This document shows positions 11,825-22,509 of a stretch of 64,000 bases of DNA, piece after piece (positions within the stretch are counted from its first letter, which is position 1; each line of letters begins with the position of its first letter). The stretch comes from Panax quinquefolius (taxonomy: Eukaryota; Streptophyta; Magnoliopsida; Apiales; Araliaceae), in contig CM035164.1 in NCBI GenBank assembly GCA_020205615.1, forward strand, positions 121,764,307 through 121,828,306, written 5' to 3'. The notes under the pieces were generated by a model, which saw only the letters and a list, made by a program, of their open reading frames with translations, did no database searches and was not told the DNA's origin. The position numbers and the translations under genes are program-made.

Positions 11825-13214
11825 AGAACTGTAAGACCCCGAATTTTATGAAATAAAAGTATTCAATTTTTCTTATAATTACTATTCAGTAAATGGTTAA
11901 ATTGATAAAAGTTAAAGTTAAGGGTGATATATGAATTTTTTTTCAAAATACACAAGTGGTTATAAAATATTCATTGTTGTCGGAGAATATTCGTTTGGTC
12001 ATGGAATATTCTTTACGTTGGGAATATTCGTATTTGACTACAAGCAAAACCATTTTTGGGCCCCATAACAGAATAACTGTCGGATGAAGAAAACGACAAA
12101 ATTAAGTTTTTATAAATAACGGCGTAATCGTTACCGTTAACACTGTTGGAATACCCGGTTGGTAAAGTAAAGTAATACGCGTTGTTGCACAGTAGCACAC
12201 GGTATTGCACAGTATTTTTTCAATTATTGATTCTTACGTGAGAAGGCACTACTCAATAATTGTTACAGTAATTACTGTTCAATATTTTATTTTATTGATT
12301 CAATAATTGCTGTGTTGATATTTTATTATTGTTGTTCAATAATTATCACTGCACAGTATTTCCCATTATCAGATCAATAATTCATATTATTTGAATAATA
12401 TTATTAGATAGCATTATTGGCAATGTCTAGAAAGTTCTGTCAAGGAGAGGTTTGGTCACCTAATTGCGGCGCCAAGAAGAGAGAAATTCTTATTGAAAGC
12501 CCCTCTTCCTGAACCTGTTCGTCACATTATTGTGATTCGTAATATTATTTGTGAATAATTAGTTATTGATTTATATGATAAGAAAATATTTATTTGATGT
12601 GGATATAAATGATGGATTTATTTATGTATTTAAGTGAAGGAATTAAAGATGAGGTGTTTTATCAGTATTTGTCGAAATGGAGAACAAAATATGGGATTTT
12701 CAGAAAAATTAGTTTATTACTTGATTTTGTAAAATCCATAACTCTTTGTGTATAATGAGTTAAGAGATGAGCCATATATCAAAAAAAGCCCTAGAAGTAA
12801 GCTAATCAGAGAAATTGAATCACCCAAAAATTCTTTGTAGATATTTCGTGGTGAAATTTTGAATGAAATCGGTCCAAAGGACTAATAGTCCAAAAAATCA
12901 ATGTTCTTCACTATATTATGTGAGTTATAAATTTTGATCCGACCGTTGGATCGTTGTAATTTTTGGATATGTTATACATATATAAGTTGAGTATATGTCC
13001 ACAAATTTTGAACCGTTAAAATGAACGTATGATTTGTTATGAATTTTAAGAGGTAACCGATTCGGAAATTAGGTTTTGGTGGAAAATTCTAGAATTGAGT
13101 GGGCCCCACTCTTGGTTGTTGGGGAAGATGGCTGATTTTTGGTGGGTGGAATAGTAGCGGTAAAAAGCCATCGTAAATTGAGTCAAGTTGCTTCTTGCCG
13201 GGCTAACATTTTCC

Positions 13215-13223
13215 TATAAATAG
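13215..13223 (+). promoter_or_regulatory. TATA box of solo LTR D
   Basis: TATAAATAG lies in TTTTCCTATAAATAGAGGGC, followed by a CT-rich leader with TTTTCTCTCTCTAG. This is the counterpart of the inverted motifs at 9073 and about 1685 in the related LTRs. Confidence 0.65.
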
Positions 13224-13507
13224 AGGGCTAAGTTAGAATTGAAAATCACACCGTAAACAAAGTTTTCTCTTTTCTCTCTCTAGATTATCGAGTGTAATTT
13301 GTGAGTATTTAGATACTTGGTGAATTGATATTCATCGCTGGCAAGTTTCCTTCAATCATATCCGATATCCCGTCGTAAGTCTTTGCTTTTTTTGAGGTAA
13401 GGGATAGTAAGGGATATTATTTTTTTTTCAGTAATGATATTATTTCTTCAATATCATTATCTTTGAAATGTTGATCAAGTTTTTATCAAATTTGGAACTT
13501 TTTCATG

Positions 13508-13690
13508 TATGGGGTTACTATTCATGAGTTACTATTCACGAGTTACTATTCATGAGTTACTATTCACGAGTTACTATTCACGAGTACTATTCATGAAGCG
13601 TGAAGATGTTTTTGTGGAATTTCTATCTTTTGGTGTTTGAGTTCTTATTCACGATACTGACTTATTCACGATACTGTGACTATTCATAGA
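13508..13690. repeat. 16-bp tandem repeat (TTACTATTCATGAG)
   Basis: Six close units alternate TTACTATTCATGAG and TTACTATTCACGAG near 13515-13600. Looser TTCACGATACT units follow to about 13690. It corresponds to the reversed repeats at 6510-6720. Confidence 0.7.
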
Positions 13691-14456
13691 AAAATAAAAT
13701 TTCTTCTTTTCGTCTAAAATATCTATTCGGATACTAGCTTTGATTGTATCCATGTTTTGATCATTCTTGAATTTTACACCACTATGATTATTTTGAGGTA
13801 TTTTTGGATGTATAGATTAGGAGTTATGGATTTTATGAGAAAAGACTATTTTAAAAGAAACTATTTATAACTCCTTGCGGTTAACTCCAAAATTGATGAA
13901 ATTTTTATTGAGAGTACATCTATATAATATCGATTATTACTGTGAATTTCAAAATTTTGGATAAAAGTACATTTTATGATAAATGTTTAAATATTCTATT
14001 GGTTTTGGCCATATGAAAAATAGTAAATGAATTTTTAAAATTTCGAGAAAATATATGTTCAATATGGGACTATTTTATGCTAAATCCCGTAAAAGAAATA
14101 TTTTTAGAACTGATTTGGTATTTTTCATGAAAATGTTCTAGTTATGAGTAAATGAATTAAATATGTTATGTGAAGTAAGAAAATTGGAAAATATGATTTA
14201 TTGGCTTGAGAATCATATATGAGATATATCTGATTTTTATGAGGGTTTTGGTTAATGATGATGAAATCTTATGAGTTTGGCATTTTAGATGATTAAATGC
14301 ATTAATTATTAAAGTGTAAATAATTGGATTAAATTATTTATAAGTTTGAGAAATGATTAAAATATTATTATAATATTAATAATATTAGATTATGAGATTT
14401 CTAAGTGATTTATAACATTTGGATTAAGGTGTTATAAATATGGATATGAATTATTG

Positions 14457-14880
14457 ATGAATATCTTTGGCTCGTAATGCAAAGATGACCTGTTGTTGAA
14501 TATCTTTAGCCTGTAGTGCAAAGATGAATTATTGATGAATATCTTTGCTCAGTAATGCAAAGATGACTTTTGTTGAATATCTTTTTGCTTTGTAGTGCAA
14601 AGATGAATTATTGATGAATATCTTTGGCTCGTTGTGCAAAGATGACTCATTGTTGAATATCTTTAAATTTGTAGTGCAAAGATGAATTATTGATGAATAT
14701 CTTTGGCTCGTAATGCAAAGATGACTGTTGTTGAATATCTTTAGCTTTGTAGTGCAAAGATGAATTATTGATGAATATCTTTGGCTCGTAATGCAAAGAT
14801 GACTGTTGTTGTTGAATATCTTTTGCACAGTAGTGTAAAGATGAATGTTGATGAATATCTTTGGCCCGTGGTGCAAATGA
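14457..14880. repeat. 39-bp hairpin minisatellite with dimer structure
   Basis: About eleven monomers of roughly 39 bp alternate between two types, one with ATCTTTGGCTCGTAATG and one with ATCTTTAGCCTGTAGTG, both followed by CAAAGATGA. The repeating unit is therefore a dimer of 78-79 bp. In the first type ATCTTTG pairs with CAAAGAT. Because 39 is divisible by three, the array makes an open minus frame at 14529-14930, which I do not regard as a gene. Confidence 0.8.
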
Positions 14881-16074
14881 ATGAATTTATTAAGATGATT
14901 ATGAATGAACCTGTGATTTGGTATAACCATGATATTTGATGTTTGAGTAAAGACAGTGATGAAAATTATCTTCGTCTGGATGAGAGAGAATTTAGAATCA
15001 CAATTATGATTATGAGTTATTCATATGATTGTGGAAAAAAGCTGTTGATTGATGTTACGGGGATAAAATATTGTTGGTGGACTTTTAACGGAGAAGACAA
15101 TAGACTTTATAGTCTATTTGACTCTTTTAATGGATTGCTTTCGTTCTACCGCAACTATGGTTGAAAAGTTTTATCATCTACCATATGTTCTAAATCTCCG
15201 ATTCATTACTTGATGAAGACTATTGATAATTTATTTATCTTTAGTCATAATATTCTTTCTTGAGCTAGTTGTGCTCACCCTTTTGTTTCACAATTCCTTT
15301 CGTGTAATAAAAGTGTAAATTTGGGTTGAAAGCGATAACAAGAGAATAGAATCGGTGGTCTATAGTTGTTGAGGTTCTCCCTAAAGAGTATGAAAATAAT
15401 TTTATTGAGGGCTTTAGTGTGTTTGTATTTTATACATCATTTAATAGTTATTTTGGTGAATTAAATAGGGTGAGGCGAACCCAACTTTGGAAGGTGTGTT
15501 TTGTCACTATCATACAAGATGTCTAATGACATACAAACTCGTGTTATCATAAGACATGGTTGTGCTCATCCACTTGCCGAGTATATTTACAAGCACTACC
15601 TATATAATCTTGGTGTTTGTTTGGAGTATAATACCAAATTAGAGACAGTGGAGATAATGATATGTCGAGAAGACTACGCCATTGGGAAGAATATGATAGT
15701 AATCTTCTTGTTTTTCTTTGGGGTCTATTAGGTCAACCAAGGATAATTACGTGGCCATATGATATCTACCATAACCTAAAAGCATGGCCTCCATGTATGC
15801 GAAGGTTTCTCTTGAGCACTTCCCAAAGATTCTAATTTCTAAAATGCAGCTTTTTGTTGTACCTTTATGTAAGGTGTCATGGTGACGTGTTATCCAAGTT
15901 GGTGTCCAGAGTTACATTTGGTATATATTGGTATCCAAACTCACAAAGATATGTGTTGTTGTATTTTGCACGACAATTGTTGTAATAAAGTTGTAGTTGT
16001 TTTTCGTACCATATATTTGGCGACTTCGAAATGGGTTGGATGGAATGGACCTATTTTGGGGTCGTTATAAGAAC

Positions 16075-16582
16075 CCAGATTCTAATAAGGTATAAACTTC
16101 GTAAGAATTTATAATTAACTAACCCGCTAACTTCGTTCGGGTTCCTCGATTCGACCGATCCACGAAAAAACCTCTTTTAGGAACCGTTGACTTTGACTTT
16201 TTTGGGACAGCCTTTTAAGTCACCATCCCCGCTGGATTGGGTTTCGCTACCGTACAATCTCGAGCGATATAACCTTCTTTTCCATAATTATAACATACCT
16301 TGGAAGGTTGTGAATGGTTTGGACTTATGTGTCCTCTTCTCCATGATCTGTAGCATCTAACTGGCGGTCTTTCTCCTCCTCTAAAATTCGATTCTTTGGT
16401 GTTGGTGCTTGACGCGTCTTTCCGCTATCATTGTTGAATCTTCTCTTTTTAAAATTTCCACTTGAATTATTTCTTCTATTATCTTGGCCATGATTACCAC
16501 TGAAGTGGTTACCATTTCTGGCATGATAATTTCCTCCACGATGGTTATCATTGTTCCGATGACCGTTGGTCAGCACCAGCAC
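16075..16582 (-). pseudogene. Element 2 gag 3' part with degenerate zinc knuckle
   Basis: This continues element 2 beyond the solo LTR. The minus frame at 16325-16582 is the basic, Asn/Gly-rich nucleocapsid linker (NGHRNNDNHRGGNY, then NFKKRRFNND). Near 16285-16320 the minus strand gives CYNYGKEGYIARDC, a CCHC knuckle with one Cys and the His changed to Tyr. Homology ends abruptly at about 16575-16585, where plus-strand gag of element 1 begins. Confidence 0.65.
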
Positions 16583-17160
16583 CTGTCGTTAAGGAAGAAG
16601 AACGACCACCTATCATATGTTTCAAATACGGAGGGAGGCACATCGGTCAAAGCTATGATCTCAAATCAAAGCATGTTATAATTGTGGAAGAGAATGTCAC
16701 TTAGCCCAATTTTTTTCGTTCGCTCAGAAAGACAAATTCAACTAGGATGGAGGCACCAAAAGGTCGTCCCGGAAAAAGTCAAAACCAATGAAGTCAAGAG
16801 GAGAGCATTTGTTGTGACCTCCCAGAAAGCAAGGAACCCGAATGAGGTCATCACGGGTAAGCTTATCATAAACTCTAACGAAATCTATACTTTATTTGAT
16901 ACCGGTTCTACCCATTCTTTTATTTCTCCTACTTGCGCTCATCGATTAAATTTGACTCCGGAGAAATTAGACTTTGACTTATCTGTGGAAACTCCGTTGG
17001 GAGAAACCTTCATTATATCCACTATTTATAAGTCTTGTTTGGTTCAAATCGGTGCCTCACATTACACAGTAGATCTTATTTCATTAAAAATAGTTGCATT
17101 TGGCGTGATTCTGTGGGATTGATTAGTTAACTACTCATCATGCAAAAATTGATTATTTAG
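16583..17160 (+). pseudogene. Element 1 late gag and aspartic protease
   Basis: At 16674-16715 the plus strand encodes CYNCGRECHLAQF, a CCHC-like knuckle missing its last Cys. The frame at 16682-17122 then carries the retropepsin motif LFDTGSTHSF (near 16900), with an upstream spacer (RRAFVVTSQKARNPNEVITG) and a downstream SLKIVAFGVIL. The protease would process the Gag-Pol polyprotein. A frameshift near 17110-17160 separates it from RT. The start of this piece is the inverted junction with element 2. Confidence 0.75.
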
Positions 17161-17165
17161 TAAGG

Positions 17166-18344
17166 TTGTTAGCTTTCATATTCCTAATCAACCTATTATG
17201 CGAAATTCAAGTGAACAAACCATTAAAATCAATCACTATCATCTCAAGCCATAAAGCTATTCGTTTATTGAAAAACGGATGTCAAGCTTTTTTATCTCAT
17301 GTCACAGATTTAAACAAAAATACGTCAGTTTTGAACGATATTTCTATTGTTAATAAATTTTCTGACGTATTCCCCGAAGAACTTCCTGGCCTACCCCCTG
17401 AGCGTGAAATTAAATTTTGTATCGACCTTGAACCCCGTACAAAACCCATTTCCGAAGCCCCATATCGAATGGCTCCTATTGAATTTCAGGAGTTAAAGAC
17501 CCAACTGCAGGAATTGTTAGACATTGGCTTTATTCGTCCTAGTGCTTCTCCTTGGGGTGCTCCTGTTCTATTCGTGAAGAAGAAAGATGGGAGTATGCGA
17601 CTTTGTATTGATTATCGGGAGTTGAATCATGTCACCATCAAAAATAGGTATCCATTGCCACGTATTGATGACCTATTTGACCAGTTGCAAGGTGCCAAAT
17701 TCTTTTCAAAGATTGATCTTCGTTCCGGATATCACCAATTGAAGATTAGAACCGATGACATTCCAAAGATGGCTTTCAGAACTCGGAACGAGCATTATGA
17801 ATTCCTAGTCATGTCCTTTGGATTGACTAATGCTCCTGCTGCCTTTATGGATATGATGAACCGAGTATTCAAGAAATATTTGGATCACTTTGTGGTCGTC
17901 TTTATTGATGACATCCTTATTTATTCCAAAAGCCGTGAAGATCATGATCAACACTTGAGGCTGACACTTCAAAAGCTTCGTGAATACAAGCTTTATGCCA
18001 AGTTGAAGAAATATGAATTCTGGCTTGAGGAAGTAGCATTCATTGGGCACGTAGTATCAAGTCATGGAATATCTTTTGACCCAGCAAAGATTGAAGCAAT
18101 TCAAAGCTGGGAGCAACCTAAATCAGTGACCGAAGTACGTAGCTTTCTCGGTTTAGCTGGTTATTATCGGAGATTCGTGGAAGGATTTTCTCGAATCGCT
18201 ACTCCATTGACTCAGCTGACTCGGAAAGATACAAAGTTCGGTTGGAGCGAAGAATGTGAGAAGAGTTTTCAAGAACTCAAGAGGAGACTCATTTCGCAGA
18301 CTGTTCGACAATACCATCCGCTCGGAAGGATTTGTCATCTCTGA
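17166..18344 (+). pseudogene. Element 1 reverse transcriptase
   Basis: A 392-aa open frame holds a nearly complete Ty3/Gypsy RT. The motifs [72 protein letters not shown] and the catalytic [12 protein letters not shown] appear in order. The thumb and connection follow ([20 protein letters not shown]). It ends by frameshift just before RNase H. This is the best preserved coding segment in the nest and the best tag for classification. Confidence 0.85.
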
Positions 18345-18640
18345 TGATGCTTGAGCAAAGGGTTGGGATGTGTTCTCATGCAACATGTAAAAGTCACACT
18401 TTATGCCTCAAGACAACTCAAAGAATATGAGAGGAATTATCCTACTCATGATCTAGAGTTAAGCGGTGTTGTCTTCGCACTAAAGATTTGGAGGCATTAC
18501 TTGTATGGGGAGAAGGTGGAGATCTTTACGGATCATAAAAGCCTCAACTATTTCTTTACTCAAAAGGAACTCAACATACGACAATGACGTTGACTTGAAC
18601 TGTTGAAAGATTATGATCATACCATCCAATACCATCTTGG
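18345..18640 (+). pseudogene. Element 1 RNase H
   Basis: The frame at 18351-18587 encodes [28 protein letters not shown] and the catalytic-region motif [21 protein letters not shown]. The first catalytic Asp lies just upstream in broken frame (SDDA then a stop at 18351-18353). It should degrade the RNA strand during reverse transcription, but stops and a frameshift separate it from both RT and integrase. Confidence 0.8.
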
Positions 18641-18856
18641 AAAAGCGAACGCGTGGTAGTGGCGCGTTGAGTAGAAGATCATATGCAAGTCTGAGTGCGA
18701 TATTGTCAACGCAAGGCCCATTTTATGTGACTTGCAAAGGATGAAGATAGAGTTAAAGACTCCGAGACCCATGTGATGATGGCGAATATCTGAGTAGAAC
18801 CACTTTAATCGATAAAGTTAAAGGCACTGCCAAATTCACTGACACGGAGCGCGCGT

Positions 18857-19681
18857 ATGAGGAAGAAAGTGCAAGAAGGTGCTTATCTTTGGAAGCAAGA
18901 ATCGATTAAGAAGGAATACTTGAGTCAACTCCAGACTTTGTGTTCTAACGACCACGATTTAAAGTATAAAATCATGATGGAGGTGCACAACACACCGTTT
19001 GCAATCCATCTTGGGAGTACCAAATGTATCATGATATTAAATCCATACATTTTGGTAGAGCGATATGAAGATAGAGATAGCATTGTTTATCTCAAGGTGT
19101 CTAACTTGTCAACGAGTTAAAGCGGAGCATCAAGTACCAAAAGGTCCATTGCAACCACTTGAAATTCCGAATGGAAGTGGGATCACATTACCATGGATTT
19201 AGTATTCTGATCTTCCTAAGGTTTCTCAAGGCATAGATGCGATTTGGGTCATTGTTGATAGATTGACCAAGTCTGCGCTCATTTCTTATCGATCTGAGAA
19301 ACTTATACACTTGAACGTCTTGCTCAGTATGTATATAAACGAGATTGTAAGACTCATGGTATGCTTGGTATCCATAGTTTCCGATCGAGACCCAAGATTC
19401 ACTTCACGATTTTTTGGGTTAGTTTGCAAAAAGCTATGGGCACAGACTTTCACGATTTAGCTTCGGCATATCATCCTCAGACGGACGGACAGTCGGAGAG
19501 GACTATTCAAACTCTTGAAGATCTATTAAGACTCTATGTCCTTGATTTTAAGGGAAGTTGGGACAAGTTCTTACCATTGGTGGAGTTTTCCTACAACAAC
19601 AGTTATCAAACAAGTATTGGCTTGGCTCCATTCGAAGCGTTGTATGGAAGAAAATGTCGTTCTCCGATATCTTTGGGATGA
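18857..19681 (+). pseudogene. Element 1 integrase: zinc-binding and core domains
   Basis: The His-His half of the HHCC domain is at 18857-19120 (EVHNTPFAIHLGSTK), with CLTCQRVKAEHQ readable in another frame near 19100. The core follows: MDLV near 19195, VSDRDPRFTSRFFG near 19380, and HPQTDGQSERTIQTLEDLLR near 19470-19530, giving the D, D and E positions of a retroviral-type integrase. Frameshifts occur at about 19120, 19200, 19370 and 19681. Confidence 0.8.
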
Positions 19682-19720
19682 GGTGGGTGAAGCAACGTTG
19701 TTGGGACCGGAGTTGAATAC

Positions 19721-20275
19721 GTGATGACTACGGAAAAGATTCAAACGATCCAACAACGTATAAAAACCTCACAAGATCGACAAAAGAGTTATGCTGATCT
19801 TCATCGAAAGGACGTGGAATTCGATATAGGAGATCATGTGTTGTTGTGTGTTGCTCCATGGAAAGGAGTTACGAGATTTGGAAAGAGAGGAAAACTCAAT
19901 CCTCGATTCATCGGCCCATTTTTAATCCTCGATCGAGTAGGAACTGTGGCATATAGACTCGCTTTACCGCCAAGTATGTCTCATGTTCATAATGTTTTTC
20001 ACATATCCATGTTAAGTAAATATGTAAAAGACACGAACCACATTATTGAGTTAGAACCAGACGAAATAGCAGAAGATTTGACGTATGAAGAGGTTCTTGT
20101 TCAAATCTTGGATAAGAAGGAACATATTCTACGCTCTAAGGTTATACCTCAAGTCAAAGTTTTGTGGAGAAACCACGATGTTGAGGAAATGACTTGGGAG
20201 TTAGAATCTGAAATGAAATCAAGGTATCCTTACCTCTTCGACATACCGTGTATTACCTCTAATTTCGAGTGCTAA
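19721..20275 (+). pseudogene. Element 1 integrase C terminus and chromodomain
   Basis: This 184-aa frame starts with the basic stretch QQRIKTSQDRQKSYADLHRK and continues with the GPY-type region (NPRFIGPFLILDRVGTVAYR, then PPSMSHVHNVFHISMLSKYV). It ends in a chromodomain-like tail (SKVIPQVKVLWRNHDVEEMT, WELESEMKSRYPYLF). In chromoviruses such tails are thought to direct integration into heterochromatin, which fits the self-nesting here. The frame stops 20 bp before the 3' LTR, so this is the true end of pol. Confidence 0.8.
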
Positions 20276-20280
20276 ATTTC

Positions 20281-20294
20281 ATAAGAAGGGAGGT
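20281..20294 (+). other. Polypurine tract of element 1
   Basis: ATAAGAAGGGAGGT immediately precedes the 3' LTR start TGTAA at 20295. The reversed counterpart (CCTCCCTCCTTATG-like) adjoins the 3' LTRs at 10285 and 35367. Confidence 0.7.
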
Positions 20295-22504
20295 TGTAAA
20301 AACGACAAAAATACTTTATGAAAATAACTACGGAGGTGTTACCGTTAAAACCGCTGAACTACGGTAGTAAAAATACGATAATACTGCGTGGTTGCGTAAG
20401 TAGCACACGGTATTGATTATTGATGCTTACGTGAGAAGTCACTCATTATACTCAATTATTACTCACGATAATTGCTACATCATATCTCTTATATTATTGA
20501 TTCAATTATTGTCACGATTATCATCTCATATAATATGTTATATTATTAAATCAATAATTGAGACGACAAGTTATAAATGATTAATAATTGTTGAAAGATT
20601 AAATAGGTGTTAATTAAAAATAAAATGATTTGTGGTAATATTTATTCAATCCTTGATGTATATAAATAGTCTATTATGAGACGTTTGTGGTAAGTTTGGT
20701 TATTTTATGGGGGGGCCCATATGTCATGATCTAAGAGTCCCTTCGTCAATAGTAATTACCTTCGCTCAATAGTAATTACCTTCATCAATAGTAATTACCT
20801 TCGTCGATAGTAACTACCTTTACGGACATCAAACCACTTGCCGTTTCATATTACGAGCGTCGAACCAATTGTCGTTTCACATTACCGGGTGTCAAACCAC
20901 TTTTCTTTTCACATCACCAAATCGAAGCCACTTGCCTTTTCACATTTCAAGTGCTAAACTATAAATCTTCTATAAATAGAGGCCTAGTGCTTCATTATTT
21001 TCACGAATTCATTCAAGCTATAGAGAGAAAAAGTATAGAGAATAAGAGATAAAGAAGAAGAAGAGTATTCTCATTACTACACTACTGCAGATTCAATCTA
21101 TTAATATAAGGGTGTTATTCTTTCTTATTCATGAAGAGAATCTGTTGTTATTCCATTTCTTATTATTACATTGGAATAACTTTTGTATACCAGTTTTACC
21201 CTATACTTGGTGACATTTTTCTATTATTACATTTGGAATATCACATGCATGTGTTTTACACGGACACAGTTCCGTCTTTATTATTATTACATTTGGAACA
21301 TCACATGCGTGTGTTTTTACACGGACTGGTTCCGTCTTTATTATTACTGTTGGAACATCCCATGGGGTTGCAAATTTTGCATGACTGATTCCGTTATTAT
21401 TATTCTATTGGAATAACCTCTCTATCTGATCTCTGCGCATGCGTGGTGATTTCTTTTATTATTCCATTATTTATTATACTCGGTTGGTTAAAGTTTTGAC
21501 TTATACTCCATGAAATTAGTAGAATATCCTTGATATTTGCGTTTCATCGATATCTTTTCATGGAAATATTCTTCTAATCATTCTTGAATTTTACTCTCTG
21601 AAAGCGATATCATGTTGACAATTTGGACATTATTAGTTCTGAATAAATTAATTCTTGAACTTGTTTTATTGAATTCTTATATCATTGTCATCATCCTCAT
21701 GTTTATATTATGTTGAAAGTCATTTGTGGCACATGGTGCATAGATGGACTTGGTATGCTTATGACCGAGGATTATTGATTGTAATCATGGTAGTAATGTT
21801 ACAAATGATGTGGTAAAAGTTATCATTGGCGTAGTGCATTGATGGACGATTGTTGGCGTGATCATGACCATTAATGAATACCACGAATGTCCTTGGTACA
21901 TAGTCATGGATAATTTGTGGTCGTGATACTAAAGAATATCCTTAGTAGTAGGGGTGATTCGATGATGTGGATTATTTATTAAAGTGAGTCCATGATAAAA
22001 GTGATGAAAAACCTTTTAAATCTTAAAAGATAGTAGATTTTATTCTCTACTTGACTCTTTTAATGGATTGCTTGTTCATTGATTAAACTTGATGTTGTTA
22101 TATTTTATCGGTTTAACATGTTGAAGGCTAACGATAATTTATTTTGCATTATCTTAGTCATAATATTTCCCTCTTGAGCTAGTTAAGCTCACCCTTTCTT
22201 TCATTTTATTCTCTTGAGAAATGAGAACATAGCGAGGGACTAGTCGGGGAGCGGAGTGGCGGTCCGGAGGATAGCATTAGTAGTCCTCAACTTTAATACA
22301 GTGAAATAGTGTGTTAATAATTGTAATGAGGACTCCTTTTGAGTTTGTATAATCTACAGTAGAACAATAATTGTATTCAAACTCACGGTTATGTTTTTGT
22401 CGTATTGTACCACAGCAGTTGTATTAGTAAATTGTATTTGAATTTTTGTACCATGTATCGGCGACCCAAGATGGGTGATGTATACCTAATTTTGAGGCGT
22501 CATA
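20295..22504 (+). mobile_element. Element 1 3' LTR, with 212-bp deletion
   Basis: It matches the 5' LTR from end to end, except that the first five bases (TGTAA) join directly to AAACGACAAAAATAC, deleting what is 2326-2537 in the 5' LTR. It keeps the TATA box (20971), GA leader, hairpin array (21130-21420) and degenerate second array (21720-21960). It ends TTTTGAGGCGTCATA before TACAT (22505-22509). It has one fewer 20-bp U3 repeat than the 5' copy. Confidence 0.8.
20971..20979 (+). promoter_or_regulatory. TATA box of element 1 3' LTR
   Basis: TATAAATAG in the context TTCTATAAATAGAGGCC, identical to the 5' LTR. A promoter here would read into element 4 in the antisense direction. Confidence 0.6.
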
Positions 22505-22509
22505 TACAT

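Larger units (their letters stand above)
11830..16069 (+). mobile_element. Solo LTR D, 4.2 kb, inserted in element 2
   Basis: It starts TGTAAGACCCCGAATTTTAT and ends TTTTGGGGTCGTTATA, with AGAAC on both sides (11825-11829 and 16070-16074). No PBS, polypurine tract or coding domain lies between, so it is a solo LTR from recombination between two LTRs. Element 2 protease sequence continues across it. Its terminal blocks match the 2.5-kb subtype, but it is about 1.7 kb longer, partly through the arrays at 13508-13690 and 14457-14880. TATA box TATAAATAG is at 13215. Confidence 0.85.
2321..22504 (+). mobile_element. Element 1: Ty3/Gypsy Tekay/Del-type retrotransposon with nested insertions
   Basis: The plus-strand order is 5' LTR (2321-4801), PBS, start of gag (4989-5517), a block of other elements (5518 to about 16582), late gag, protease, RT, RNase H, integrase, chromodomain (about 16583-20275), polypurine tract and 3' LTR (20295-22504). 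Both sides carry TACAT (2316-2320 and 22505-22509), as expected for Ty3/Gypsy integration. The chromodomain-type C terminus and very long LTRs place it with the Tekay/Del chromoviruses. Frames are broken throughout, so it should not be autonomous as written. It lies inside the left LTR of element 4. Confidence 0.85.

Noticed and set aside
14529..14930. Open frame of 133 aa on the minus strand in the solo LTR
   Set aside because: Encoded by the 39-bp tandem array. The same reasoning applies.
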